Assembly (NCBI GenBank): GCA_964457545.1
Contig: CAYWEN010000015.1
Location: forward strand, 1-64,000
Direction of reading: 5' to 3'
Source of the DNA: JAGGTJ01 sp964457545
Lineage (GTDB): Bacteria > Desulfobacterota > DSM-4660 > Desulfatiglandales > Desulfatiglandaceae
Length of the DNA stretch: 64,000 nucleotides
Shown here: positions 34,827 through 44,381 of the stretch, one piece after another
How the letters are laid out: each line of letters starts with the position of its first letter
Position numbering within the stretch: the stretch's first letter is position 1
Position numbers and translations under genes: made by a program
Notes under the pieces: generated by a model
What the model was told of the DNA's origin: nothing
Databases searched by the model: none
Seen by the model: the letters and a program-made list of their open reading frames with translations, nothing else

Positions 34827-34901
34827 TTTACCCGGTATTTCCGGAAGTAAAACCCGGGCATGACAAGACAGGCAGAACAGACAGCTATGCATGGCAACGC
34901 C

Positions 34902-36425
34902 TCAGAGACAAAGTCCCTGCAACATCCTGTCAATATCACAATGAGCCTCGAAATGATCAGCAAGACGATCATATTCCCTGAAACGTTCTGCCCTGTCTCC
35001 TCTGGAATGTCTTGTTTCTAAGCCCTTTTCATATCTGATACGGTTCAAAAAGGCCTCCCTGAATCCCGGAGAATCAAAGATGCCATGCAAATATGTGCCC
35101 GCTACCCGCAAATCTTCCATTATCCAGCCATCATTCCAGCACTTGTCCCTGCAGGAGGTATAAAGCCGTAAAAATGGCATGCCCTTTTTGCACAGAGGTT
35201 GTGTCCTTCCCATATGAATCTCGTAACCATTCACATCCTTATCATTTACAAGACACACACCCATCACCTTACGCACCACCTTGTCGCCTGCAAGTTCAGT
35301 TGCAACAGGCAAAAGGCCAAGGCCACGTACCTCTTTTCTTCCTGACTCCACACCAAGGCGGTCATGTACAACCTTTCCCAAAATCTGGTATCCACCGCAA
35401 ATACCTATAATCCTACCTCCTTTCAGGTAAAAATCCTTCACCTTGTTTGACCATCCAGTCAGGTGCATCCATAAGGCATCTTCCATCACATTCTTGGTTC
35501 CAGGTATAATCAGACAGTCATAAGACGCAGACAGCTCATCAGGATAAAAGAGGAAATTAACTACTACATCAGGCTCGGTCTCAAATATCTCAAGGTCAGT
35601 AAAATTGGAGATAGCAGGAAGTTTTATAACTGCAATATTGACCTTGTCTTTTTCCGTGGGTTTCAATGTGCGCCTGTCCTTCTGTACCGAAACAGAATCC
35701 TCCGGATCTATATGGATATCATCGTAAAATGGCACTACTCCAAAGACAGGAAGACATGTTTTTTCCTCTATATATGTAACCCCGGAATCAAACAGTCTCT
35801 TATCCCCCCGAAATTTATTGACGATAAAACCTGATGTGATTTCCCTTTCTTTTTCTGAAAGAAGGCAGTGGGTACCAATCAGCTGGGGAAATATGCCTCC
35901 CCTGTCAATATCACCTACAATCACACAGAAGGCATTGGCCAGAATCGCCATTTTATAGTTCACTATATCATTGTCCTTAAGGTTCATCTCACAGCAGCTT
36001 CCGGCACCCTCCATAACTATGACATCATATTGTCCTGAAAGTATGCCATAGGACTCCTTAACGGCCTTCAGAAGCATGGACTTGCAGTTATGGTACTCCA
36101 CGGCATCCATATGACACAAGACTTTCCCCTGAACCACTACCTGAGCGCCCTGTCCGCTTGAGGGTTTAAGGAGGACAGGGTTCATGTGTACGCTCGGAAC
36201 AAGACCTGCTGCCTCTGCCTGTACCACCTGGGCACGGCCTATCTCTCCCCCTTCAAGGGTCACATAGGAATTATTTGACATGTTCTGGGCCTTGAACGGA
36301 ACAACCCTGTATCCCCTGCGGGAAAGTATCCTGCACATTGCAGCGGCGACAACGGATTTACCAACATCACTGCCCGTACCAAGAAACATGATGGCCTTTG
36401 CACTGCTACTACAGTTCATATTCAT
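34902..36425 (-). CDS. cbiP: CbiP/CobQ, cobyric acid synthase
   Basis: Cobyric acid synthase amidates four side chains of adenosylcobyrinate a,c-diamide. The 507-residue protein has the P-loop GTGSDVGKSVVAAAM, the segment RRGYRVVPFKAQNMSNNSYV, VIVMEGAGSCCEMNL, and a glutamine amidotransferase domain with the cysteine in IIGICGGYQILGK. A conserved ending motif near GTYLHGIFDSPGFR is present. It begins 23 nt downstream of the ABC permease and is followed by cbiA. No cobalamin riboswitch was found upstream. Confidence 0.96.
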   Translation of the reverse strand: MNMNCSSSAKAIMFLGTGSDVGKSVVAAAMCRILSRRGYRVVPFKAQNMSNNSYVTLEGGEIGRAQVVQAEAAGLVPSVHMNPVLLKPSSGQGAQVVVQGKVLCHMDAVEYHNCKSMLLKAVKESYGILSGQYDVIVMEGAGSCCEMNLKDNDIVNYKMAILANAFCVIVGDIDRGGIFPQLIGTHCLLSEKEREITSGFIVNKFRGDKRLFDSGVTYIEEKTCLPVFGVVPFYDDIHIDPEDSVSVQKDRRTLKPTEKDKVNIAVIKLPAISNFTDLEIFETEPDVVVNFLFYPDELSASYDCLIIPGTKNVMEDALWMHLTGWSNKVKDFYLKGGRIIGICGGYQILGKVVHDRLGVESGRKEVRGLGLLPVATELAGDKVVRKVMGVCLVNDKDVNGYEIHMGRTQPLCKKGMPFLRLYTSCRDKCWNDGWIMEDLRVAGTYLHGIFDSPGFREAFLNRIRYEKGLETRHSRGDRAERFREYDRLADHFEAHCDIDRMLQGLCL

Positions 36426-36448
36426 ATCTTAACAGACCTATAAGGCTT

Positions 36449-37186
36449 CTAATCCCTTGCCATAGAAACCACCCTTACCGCAATCAAAAAAAAGACCAAT
36501 CCTGTGAAAAGCAATATCAGACAGGAAAACATATTGACCGGAGTTCCAAAGGAGGCCGCCCTGATAGCATTTGAGGCATGGGTAAGAGGAAGAAACAAGA
36601 TCACCTTCTGTGCCCATACCGGAAGGCGTGATACAGGAAAAAATGTGCCACCAAGAAATGCCATGGGTGTAATAACAAAGTTGGTAAACATGGCCTGATC
36701 TGCATGGGATCGAACCACCATGGCCATGGCCACAGCAAGGGAAGAAAAGACAAAACTGTTCAGAAAAACAGCGATCCAGAACATTACATTCCAGTAGTCA
36801 AGCATAACTCCAAACAGCAGGCCAAGCCCAATAATTATTCCCACTGACAAAAAGGCACGCGTTATACCTGCAAGTGTTTCTCCAAGAACATATGAAATAT
36901 TGCTTATGGGAGCCGCCTGAAATTCCTCAAAAATATGCCAGTAAAAACGGGATATATTGATTTCACTGCCAATCACAAATGCCCTGTTCATACTGCTCAT
37001 TGCAACAAGACCGGGAATCAGAAACTCCATGTAACTATGGCCATGGATTGTAAAAGATTTACCCATTGCATACCCAAAGGCAATAAGATAAAGGAAAGGT
37101 GAAACCGCCATGGATGCAACCATCTTTAAAAACCGGCGCCGCAATATCGTAAGCTCTCTGTAATACACCGCAAAAAAACCGTTCAT
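36449..37186 (-). CDS. ABC-2 type transporter permease
   Basis: The 245-residue inner-membrane protein has six predicted membrane segments and the ABC-2 pattern: VASMAVSPFLYLIAFGYAMG, FLIPGLVAMSSMNRAF, an FEEFQAAPISNISYVLGE amphipathic loop, and FVITPMAFLGGTFFPVSRLPVW. It pairs with the ATPase immediately upstream through a TAATG overlap. This subfamily exports drugs, polysaccharides or other compounds. Its position just before cbiP could mean simple cotranscription or a role in corrinoid or metal handling; the sequence does not decide. Confidence 0.9.
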   Translation of the reverse strand: MNGFFAVYYRELTILRRRFLKMVASMAVSPFLYLIAFGYAMGKSFTIHGHSYMEFLIPGLVAMSSMNRAFVIGSEINISRFYWHIFEEFQAAPISNISYVLGETLAGITRAFLSVGIIIGLGLLFGVMLDYWNVMFWIAVFLNSFVFSSLAVAMAMVVRSHADQAMFTNFVITPMAFLGGTFFPVSRLPVWAQKVILFLPLTHASNAIRAASFGTPVNMFSCLILLFTGLVFFLIAVRVVSMARD

Positions 37187-38022
37187 TACCTGACCTTCTT
37201 TCCTGTAAGAGACAAAAAGGCATCCTCAAGATTTACCCGTCTGAAGGAAAAACTCTCATCCTGCTGTTCCGCATAATGTTTTGCCTCTTCTTTTGTCCGG
37301 AAATATCTTGTCTTGATATTGTCATTCACCATCAGGTCAATAGCCCACTCTCCCTGGCTTGATATCAATGCCTGAGGGCTATCCACTACCACAATCCTGC
37401 CCTCATCAATAAAGGCAACCCTTTCAGCCAGAAATTCTGCCTCTTCAATATAATGGGTGGTAAGAAAAATAGTAGTCCCGTTTTTCTGTATCTTCTTAAT
37501 AAGGGCCCATATACGCCTTCTGATGCCGGCATCCAAACCAACTGTAGGCTCATCAAGAAAAAGTATCTTTGGAGAATGCATAAGAGCCCTTACAATTGTC
37601 AACCGTCTTTTCAGCCCGCCAGACAGCCTGGAGACCGAGGTGTTTAGTTTGTCAGACAGGCCTACATAATCCACAAGTTCATTGATCCTTTGTCTTCTCT
37701 CCCCCAAGGGCATACAAAAAAGCAGGCCGTGAATATTCAGATTTTCGAACACTGTCAGTTCATTATCCAGATTAACAGCCTGAAAAACCACTCCACACTG
37801 ACGTTTCGCTGCAAGAGTCTCCCTTTCAACATGAAAGCCGTTCAACCATGCATTTCCGGAAGAAAGCCTGGTAAGCCCCGTCAATATCCTGATTGTGGTT
37901 GTTTTCCCGGCACCATTAGGGCCAAGATAAGCAAACATCTCTCCCTGACGGACATGCAGACTGATATCTTTAAGGACATGGGAACTTCCATATCTTTTGT
38001 TAAGTTTTTCGATTCTTATCAC
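37186..38022 (-). CDS. ABC transporter ATP-binding protein
   Basis: The 278-residue ATPase has Walker A LGPNGAGKTTT, the signature VSRLSGGLKRR, Walker B ILFLDEPTVGLD and the H-loop TTHYIEEAE. The C-terminal extension ends NLEDAFLSLTGKKVR, typical of DrrA/NodI-type exporters. I chose a GTG start at 38022 (GTGATAAGAATC) because the conserved domain begins there and GGGGA lies 11 nt upstream; the open frame from 38109 has no family similarity. It is the first gene of a presumed six-gene transcript running through cbiP to cbiD. Confidence 0.92.
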   Translation of the reverse strand: MIRIEKLNKRYGSSHVLKDISLHVRQGEMFAYLGPNGAGKTTTIRILTGLTRLSSGNAWLNGFHVERETLAAKRQCGVVFQAVNLDNELTVFENLNIHGLLFCMPLGERRQRINELVDYVGLSDKLNTSVSRLSGGLKRRLTIVRALMHSPKILFLDEPTVGLDAGIRRRIWALIKKIQKNGTTIFLTTHYIEEAEFLAERVAFIDEGRIVVVDSPQALISSQGEWAIDLMVNDNIKTRYFRTKEEAKHYAEQQDESFSFRRVNLEDAFLSLTGKKVR

Positions 38023-38123
38023 GTTATATAATTCCCCGAATACAACCTGTAACAGACACAATCTGTTTAAGGCCACCTGTCTGTTGCCTGCCCGATAAAC
38101 AAGCCGCATACATCAGTGAATTC

Positions 38124-38170
38124 CCAATCCATAAATGTTTTTCTGGACAAGATCAAAAAATCCCCGGATT
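38124..38170 (+). repeat. 47-nt direct repeat, left copy
   Basis: This 47-nt segment, beginning CCAATCCATAAATG and ending ATCCCCGGATT, is repeated at 38523-38569 in the same orientation with two differences. The two copies flank the small ferredoxin gene and are the best-preserved members of the dispersed repeat family. Confidence 0.85.
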
Positions 38171-38194
38171 GTGTAAAAAGGCCATGGACAAAAA

Positions 38195-38425
38195 CTATGC
38201 AATAGTCCATATACTAACAGCGCCCAACGGGCAGGCATCTATACAATCCCAACACCCCATACACATATCCTGAAAAACTACAGGAGGTTTGAATGGCCCG
38301 TCTATCTGTTTCAAGACCCTGTGTGTACAGGCCAATGCCGACAGACAGCGACCATCATCAGAAACACAGTTCTCCGGTTTGCATATATTATAATTTATCA
38401 TAGCAAATGATTTTTTGGGTTGCAT
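38195..38425 (-). CDS. Small 4Fe-4S binding protein
   Basis: The 76-residue protein has a complete C-terminal cluster motif CMGCWDCIDACPLGAV and four more cysteines in the N-terminal half (ICKPENCVSDDGRCLSALAC), which may form a second, non-standard site. It probably transfers electrons in the cytoplasm. The ATG at 38425 is preceded by GAGGGGG; a second ATG at 38401 lacks such a site. It stands alone between two 47-nt direct repeats, about 170 nt upstream of the ABC transporter genes on the same strand. Its redox partner is unknown. Confidence 0.75.
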   Translation of the reverse strand: MQPKKSFAMINYNICKPENCVSDDGRCLSALACTHRVLKQIDGPFKPPVVFQDMCMGCWDCIDACPLGAVSIWTIA

Positions 38426-38522
38426 TACCTATACCCCCTCATATTTTTCCGGAAAAGACAATACAGAACCGCTGTTCACAGCAGCAACAGCAATCATATT
38501 ATCCATACCTACTGAACCGGCG

Positions 38523-38569
38523 CCAATCCATAAATGTTTTTTTGAACAAGATCAAAAAATCCCCGGATT
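38523..38569 (+). repeat. 47-nt direct repeat, right copy
   Basis: It matches 38124-38170 at 45 of 47 positions, in the same orientation, 399 nt downstream. The two differences are both transitions (C/T and G/A in the middle). Confidence 0.85.
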
Positions 38570-39054
38570 CACACCAGAATTATGCGAAAAGGATCCATTT
38601 TCAAGGACCTTTTCCCTGATCTATGCAACAGCCTGGAAACAAGGAAAAGACAGAACATTATCCATAACATAAAAATCTTACAAGCCAGTTTTTCAAAAAA
38701 ATCAGCCGTAAAAAACCACCATACAGTTCAAGCATACAGAAGCAAAATTCCTGGACCTGCATGAAACTCCGGTATTGTTGACTATACAATATCTTTTCCG
38801 TACAGGTATTATACTGCAATAAAGATGAAAAAGGCCATAAACAAATATGATCTCACATCAAAGCGCAAGGCAGATAAAAAACTCTCCGATGAACATATAT
38901 AAACCACCATGTGCGTGTTATTTCTGTTGCCTTGCATATCAGGGTTATGTAAAAGCATCAACCAATTTACACGCATAACTGGCGGCCATATTCCACAATC
39001 TATACGAATATACGGCATTACTCGTGTGACGTACAAAGCACCTTTCTTCGCCCC

Positions 39055-39137
39055 TGTTTTCCTGCTTTTGCACAAAAGCTCCTGTCTTAGAACTGGAAAC
39101 CTGCTATTGCCATAATCAATTAGAGGATAAACACCAA
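39055..39137 (-). repeat. Dispersed intergenic repeat, copy at 39.1 kb
   Basis: On the minus strand it reads GGTGTTTATCC, then AATTGATTATGGCAATAGCA, then GGTTTCCAG and TTTTGTGCAAAAGCAGGAAA. The motif order matches the copies at 26.6 and 50.6 kb. Confidence 0.5.
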
Positions 39138-39582
39138 CTACATGTTGATATTTCTATTATCTACCATTTATCTTTCATTTCAACACAGACGGGTATTTTT
39201 TTGAGCATACATTTTGTATAAAATCACAGAAAAACCAGGATTCGGTGCTACGCAAAGGCTTCAGATGCAAGACGCACAAACATTGCAAAAAAAGACGTGC
39301 CCTGTTTTCATACGTAAATATGTTCATCCTTGAATAAAAAGGCTTGACTAACCGTGCCGTCTCTGTTTAAAGCTTCTCTTTTAACAATGCTGTCACAAAA
39401 GGCTTATGAAAGATTGTCCTGAACCAAAAAAAGACAGAGTCCAACTGCACAACATCAAACCTTTTGGGGATTAAAACCTTAATCCGGTCCGTCACGGATG
39501 CAGGATATCACAGGCAAACGCTGGAATCTGGCAAAAAACAGCACTGTTTAAAGCTGTCATATCGTAAAAGCCGGTACAAGAT

Positions 39583-40713
39583 ATGAGCCCATCAGATATC
39601 ACAACAGAAAAGCATAATTACCTTGCCCTTTCCATGATATATGGATTGGGAAACAGGACATTCAAACGGTTGATGGACAAGTTTGGTTCTGCCAGCGCTG
39701 TATTCAAGGCAGACCTTTCAGAAATATTAACAGTAAAAGGCATACGCAGGGATGTTGCGCAACGGATCGTTAACAAAACATTTGTATCAGACCCGGAAAA
39801 GGAACTGTCAACAATTGAAAAGGCTGGCATTCGCATTGTCACCTGTAACGATACGGAATATCCCTGTCTTTTAAAAGAAATATCCTATCCACCGGTTATC
39901 CTGTTCTGCAAGGGCAAAAAGATTCCCAAGGACATAATATCAATAGGGGTAGTTGGATCCAGAAACGCCACATCCTACGGCCTGAAGGCAGCAGAAAATA
40001 TTGGCTATGGCCTGGGCAGACGAAACGTTGTTGTAGTAAGCGGTCTTGCCCTTGGAATTGATTCTGCAGCCCATATCGGATGTCTTAAGGCAAAAGGTTT
40101 TACAGTTGCAGTTCTTGGCACAGGGCTTGATCAGATATATCCTTCCTCCAATCAAAGACTTATGGAGCAGATAATAAATTCAGGTATTGTTATCTCCGAA
40201 TTTCCAATGGGGACCAGGCCTGAACCGAAAAACTTTCCCATACGCAACCGTATCATCAGTGGCATGAGCAGGGGCATAGTAGTGGTAGAAGCAACAAAAA
40301 AAAGCGGTTCCCTCATAACGGCACGTTTTGCCCTTGAACAGAACAGGGACGTTTTTGCGGTACCTGGCAGCATCAATTCATTTAAAAGCACCGGGACCCA
40401 TTTTCTTATAAAGCAGGGAGCAAAACTTGTCGAGAATGCAGAAGATGTGCTTGAAGACTTTGACTTTCATACTGGCCCGCTTTTTTCGGGTTCAAGGCAA
40501 AACAACATTTCAAAAAAGGCCCTGATCGAGGAAATGACGAAAGAAGAACAGGCTGTCTATGCCCTGATAGATAATTATCCCGTACACATAGACAATATTG
40601 TAAGAGCATCTCATATGGAACCTGGCAAGGTCTTGAGTCTCCTTATGAAAATGGAACTGGACGGATACATAACCCAGCTCCCGGGCAGGATGTTTGTTAT
40701 AAATCAATCCTGA
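39583..40713 (+). CDS. dprA: DNA-processing protein DprA
   Basis: DprA binds incoming single-stranded DNA and loads RecA during transformation. The 376-residue protein has an N-terminal helix-hairpin/SAM-like region (GLGNRTFKRLMDKFGSASAVF), the Rossmann-like core (VGVVGSRNATSYGLKAAENIG, VVSGLALGIDSAAHIG, GTGLDQIYPSSNQ) and SGMSRGIVVVEATKKSGSLITA, then a C-terminal winged helix (about 310-370). The start at 39583 has only a weak ribosome binding site. It is followed 72 nt later by topA, a common bacterial arrangement. Confidence 0.94.
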   Translation: MSPSDITTEKHNYLALSMIYGLGNRTFKRLMDKFGSASAVFKADLSEILTVKGIRRDVAQRIVNKTFVSDPEKELSTIEKAGIRIVTCNDTEYPCLLKEISYPPVILFCKGKKIPKDIISIGVVGSRNATSYGLKAAENIGYGLGRRNVVVVSGLALGIDSAAHIGCLKAKGFTVAVLGTGLDQIYPSSNQRLMEQIINSGIVISEFPMGTRPEPKNFPIRNRIISGMSRGIVVVEATKKSGSLITARFALEQNRDVFAVPGSINSFKSTGTHFLIKQGAKLVENAEDVLEDFDFHTGPLFSGSRQNNISKKALIEEMTKEEQAVYALIDNYPVHIDNIVRASHMEPGKVLSLLMKMELDGYITQLPGRMFVINQS

Positions 40714-40785
40714 CAGAACTCAGGTTTCTGTTTTTTTACAGTACACTGAAGCATAATAACCCAAAAAAAGGACACAAGAGGAATA

Positions 40786-43059
40786 ATGTCAAAAAATCTG
40801 CTGATAGTTGAATCACCCGCAAAGGCCAGAACCATCCAGAAATATCTCGGCCCTGATTTTTCCATAATGGCATCAGTAGGTCATGTCAAGGATCTCCCTG
40901 TAAACAAAATAGGGGTGGATATAGACAATGATTTTCAGCCGGAATACGTGACCATAAAGGGGAAGGAAAAGGTACTCAAGGAACTCAAGGCTGCTGCAAA
41001 AAAAGCCGACAAGGTGTACCTTGCTCCTGACCCTGACAGGGAAGGAGAAGCAATTGCATGGCACATTGCCCAGGAAATAGGTAAAGATAAAGAAGAGATA
41101 TACCGGGTTCTTTTTAACGAGATCACTGCAAAGGCTGTCAGAGAAGCAGTTGAATCCCCGCAAAAACTTGACAAAAACAGATTTGAATCCCAACAGGCAA
41201 GAAGGATTCTTGATCGCCTTGTAGGGTATCAGATTTCTCCTCTCTTATGGCAAAGGGTGAAACAGAGATTAAGCGCAGGAAGAGTGCAATCCGTTGCAGT
41301 CAAGATGATATGCGAGCGTGAAAAAGAGATATTTGCCTTTCGTCCACAGGAGTATTGGACTATCAATGCACATCTTGAGGCAAAAGAACCTCCCCCTTTT
41401 GAGGCAAAACTTTTACAGTACAAAGATAAAAAGCCTGAGATTACAAATGAAACACAGGCAAAGAAAATTGTATCTGAAATCAGGGGACTTGATCCTGAGG
41501 TCATAAAGGTTGTCAGAAGAAAGAAAAAGAAGAATCCCCTTCCCCCGTTTACCACAAGTCTGCTTCAACAGGATGCATTTAAAAAACTGAGGTTTTCTCC
41601 CAAAAAAACCATGGCGATTGCCCAAGGTCTTTATGAAGGGGTTACTATCGGAGATATGGGGCAGACAGGACTTATAACCTATATGAGGACAGACTCATTC
41701 AGGATATCCACGGATGCCCTTAACCGGACAAGAGACTATATTGCAAATACGTACGGAAAGGATTATCTGCCTGAAAAACCCAACTATTTCAAAGCCAAAA
41801 AGGGTGCTCAGGATGCCCACGAGGCCATACGACCCACATCAGTAGACCTGGAGCCCGACAAGATATCAAGATTTCTTACAAAGGATCAGTTTCTCCTGTA
41901 CAGCCTGATCTGGAAAAGACTGGTGGCATCACAGATGAGTCCGGCTATTCTGGACCATACCCAGGTTGATATAAAGGCAGGAAATGCCATGTTCAGGGCA
42001 TCGGGTTCTGTTATGATATTCAAAGGATTCACGGTACTGTATGGAGATATACCTGCTGATGAAAAAGAAAAAGACAGAAAAGAAGGACTTCTGCCCTTGC
42101 TCAAGAAGGGTCAGATACTCAAGCTGAAAAAACTGGATCCTGTTCAACATTTTACCCAGCCACCACCAAGATATACTGCCGCAAGCCTTATCAAGGCCCT
42201 TGAAGAAAGCGGTATTGGACGGCCATCTACATATGCAGCCATCCTGGCAAACATAAGCAACCGTGAATATATAACTACTGAAAAAAGGCATTTCAGACCT
42301 ACAGAACTCGGGTTCTTGATAACAGACATCCTTGATGCAAATTTTCCGGACATCCTGGACATCAAATTTACCGCCCATATGGAAACGGAACTTGATAAAG
42401 TTGAACAGGGAATCAGAACAGGAACGGCCGTACTGAAAAAATTCTACACTTCGTTCAAAAAAGAGATTGACAGGGCAGAAAAAGACATGAAAGGAGAAGT
42501 TCCCACCAACATATCCTGTCCTGAATGCAAAAGGCCAATGGTTATAAAATCCGGCAAGAACGGTCTGTTTCTGGCATGTACCGGATACCCCGAGTGTAAA
42601 AGCACGTCCAATTTCACAAGGGACGAAAACGGCAATATTATCCTTGAAAAACCGCCGGAGGTACCGGAAGAACATGGCACATGTGACAAATGTGGCAGAC
42701 CAATGATTGTCAAAAACGGAAGATTTGGTTCTTTTCTTGCCTGTTCCGGTTATCCTGATTGCAAAAACACCATGAGCATAGATGCCGGATCCGACAGCCC
42801 GGCCAACACAAACGTACCATGCCCGGAAGACGGATGCACAGGGACAATAGTTAAAAAACGATCCAAAAAGGGCCGCATATTTTATGCCTGCAACCGCTAT
42901 CCTGACTGTCACTTTGCCATGTGGGACGAACCGTTCAAAGGCGAATGCCCGGACTGCGGCACAAAGGTCCTTGCCATTAAACAAAGAAAGACAGGCCCGG
43001 TTATTATGTGCCGTAAAAAAGGATGTGGCTACACAATGCCTCTTGACCAGAAAGAATAA
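40786..43059 (+). CDS. topA: DNA topoisomerase I
   Basis: TopA relaxes negative supercoils. The 757-residue type IA enzyme has the Toprim domain (LLIVESPAKARTIQKYL and APDPDREGEAIAWHIA), and the catalytic tyrosine in GLITYMRTDSFRIS. The C terminus has four cysteine zinc modules starting CPECKRPMVIKSG, CDKCGRPMIVKNG, CPEDGCTGTIVKK and CPDCGTKVLAIKQ. The start ATG at 40786 follows AAGAGGAATA. It is cotranscribed with dprA in all likelihood, and the next plus-strand gene is selD. Confidence 0.97.
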   Translation: MSKNLLIVESPAKARTIQKYLGPDFSIMASVGHVKDLPVNKIGVDIDNDFQPEYVTIKGKEKVLKELKAAAKKADKVYLAPDPDREGEAIAWHIAQEIGKDKEEIYRVLFNEITAKAVREAVESPQKLDKNRFESQQARRILDRLVGYQISPLLWQRVKQRLSAGRVQSVAVKMICEREKEIFAFRPQEYWTINAHLEAKEPPPFEAKLLQYKDKKPEITNETQAKKIVSEIRGLDPEVIKVVRRKKKKNPLPPFTTSLLQQDAFKKLRFSPKKTMAIAQGLYEGVTIGDMGQTGLITYMRTDSFRISTDALNRTRDYIANTYGKDYLPEKPNYFKAKKGAQDAHEAIRPTSVDLEPDKISRFLTKDQFLLYSLIWKRLVASQMSPAILDHTQVDIKAGNAMFRASGSVMIFKGFTVLYGDIPADEKEKDRKEGLLPLLKKGQILKLKKLDPVQHFTQPPPRYTAASLIKALEESGIGRPSTYAAILANISNREYITTEKRHFRPTELGFLITDILDANFPDILDIKFTAHMETELDKVEQGIRTGTAVLKKFYTSFKKEIDRAEKDMKGEVPTNISCPECKRPMVIKSGKNGLFLACTGYPECKSTSNFTRDENGNIILEKPPEVPEEHGTCDKCGRPMIVKNGRFGSFLACSGYPDCKNTMSIDAGSDSPANTNVPCPEDGCTGTIVKKRSKKGRIFYACNRYPDCHFAMWDEPFKGECPDCGTKVLAIKQRKTGPVIMCRKKGCGYTMPLDQKE

Positions 43060-43331
43060 TTCTGCCTGCATATCGGTTTTACCTGTTGCAACATGCTGAC
43101 ATATCGATATTTCCTGTTTGACATTCATCTGATTCCTGTAATATTTATTCAACATGATGCTATCCGGAAATATTTGCCTGTGCTAAAACCGTTACCATCT
43201 GACACTCAATAAAATGGCCTGTGTTTCCATTTACAAACGGCTGTTTTCCACGTAACAATTCACCAGGCAGAGCCCGGCTACATTATCAATTTACGTGTAC
43301 AATGCAGTTTCCGGCCACAAAAGGAATATTT

Positions 43332-44381
43332 ATGACAGAAGATAAAAAAATACGTCTGACACAGACAGTAACCGGTTCCGGGTGAGCATCCAAACTGCCT
43401 CCAGGGGACCTGGACCGGGCGCTGTGCGGTGTAGTTTTTCCGACGGATGATAATGTCATTATAGGTCTGGACAGAGCAGACGATGCCGGAGTTTACAAAA
43501 TTTCGGACAACCTGGCCCTGATCCAGACGATCGATTTCTTTACACCAGTGGTAGATGATCCATATGCCTTTGGCCAGATTGCAGTCGCAAACGCATTGAG
43601 CGATGTATATGCTATGGGAGGAGTACCAAAAACTGCAATGAACATTGTGGCTTTTCCAATAAAAGACATGGACATTGCCATTCTGAAACAGATTATTCGG
43701 GGAGGAGTACAGAAACTGACAGAGGCACAGGTTGCCCTTATTGGCGGCCACAGTATAGAAGACAAGGAAATCAAGTATGGCCTGTCCGTAACAGGATTTA
43801 TTCATCCTGAACGTATTCTCGCAAAAAAAAACCTCCGCTCAGAAGACCATCTGATCCTTACCAAACCCATTGGAACAGGAATCGTGAACACCGCTATCAA
43901 GGCTGCAATGGCTTCCAAGGAACTTTCCGACAGGGCAACACATCTGATGGCCACCCTTAACCGTGACGCTGCCAGTATAATACAAGACTTTGATATCAGC
44001 GCATGTACAGATATTACCGGATTTGGTCTTTTGGGACACATTGCTGAAATGGTCTCCGGGTCAGGAAAAAGCGTGCGTATATGTTCTGTTGATGTGCCAG
44101 TAATTACAGGGGCACTGGATTTTGCATCCATAGGACTCATACCGGCAGGGGCATACAAAAACAGAGAGTTCAGGGGAAACATGATCATCTTTTCCAAAAC
44201 AGTGCCACGTGCCCTTCAGGACGTACTGTTTGATCCCCAGACATCAGGAGGACTTCTGGTAAGTGTTATTAACAATCAGAGCGAAGCATTGCTTGATGCG
44301 CTGAAAAAAGCAGGGATTCATGATGCTGCCAAGATAGGAGAAATAATCCGGGATCCTGATGAAAAGATATTTGTTGTATAA
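43332..44381 (+). CDS. selD: Selenophosphate synthetase SelD containing selenocysteine
   Basis: SelD makes selenophosphate from selenide and ATP for selenocysteine and selenouridine synthesis. The gene starts at the ATG 43332 (AAGGAATATTT upstream) and reads through an in-frame TGA at 43383-43385, codon 18. The context is TVTGSG-U-ASKLPPGDLDRAL, exactly the active-site loop where the family has Cys or Sec, so the TGA encodes selenocysteine. Read this way, the protein is 349 residues, a normal SelD length. Downstream features include DDAGVYKISDNLALIQTIDFFTPVVDDP, FGQIAVANALSDVYAMGG and FDPQTSGGLLV. A conventional gene caller would start it late or call it broken. It implies selA, selB and selC elsewhere in the genome. 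Confidence 0.95.
43383..43414 (+). promoter_or_regulatory. UGA selenocysteine codon and bacterial SECIS-like hairpin in selD
   Basis: After TGA at 43383-43385 a perfect 6-bp hairpin forms: TCCAGG (43400-43405), loop GGA, CCTGGA (43409-43414). The stem begins 14 nt after the UGA and the loop starts with G, which fits the SelB-binding bacterial SECIS position. The hairpin lies within codons for the conserved LPPGDLDRAL. Confidence 0.82.

Larger units (their letters stand above)
38426..39582. other. Long gene-free region of about 1.1 kb
   Basis: No frame here has both a ribosome binding site and credible composition. It holds the right 47-nt direct repeat (38523-38569) and another dispersed repeat copy (39055-39137, minus orientation). 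An AT-rich block near 39125-39240 and a TTGACT near 39343 may include the dprA promoter. No tRNA, rRNA or well-known small RNA was recognised. Confidence 0.5.

Noticed and set aside
41929..43155. 408-codon minus-strand frame opposite topA
   Set aside because: It overlaps the zinc-finger region of topA completely. Its Cys and Phe richness reflects the complement of repeated topA modules.
43548..44381. selD starting at an internal ATG, or selD as a pseudogene broken by a stop
   Set aside because: The upstream frame through TGA 43383 encodes the conserved SelD N terminus, the UGA is at the known Sec position and a hairpin follows it, so a full-length selenoprotein is the better reading.
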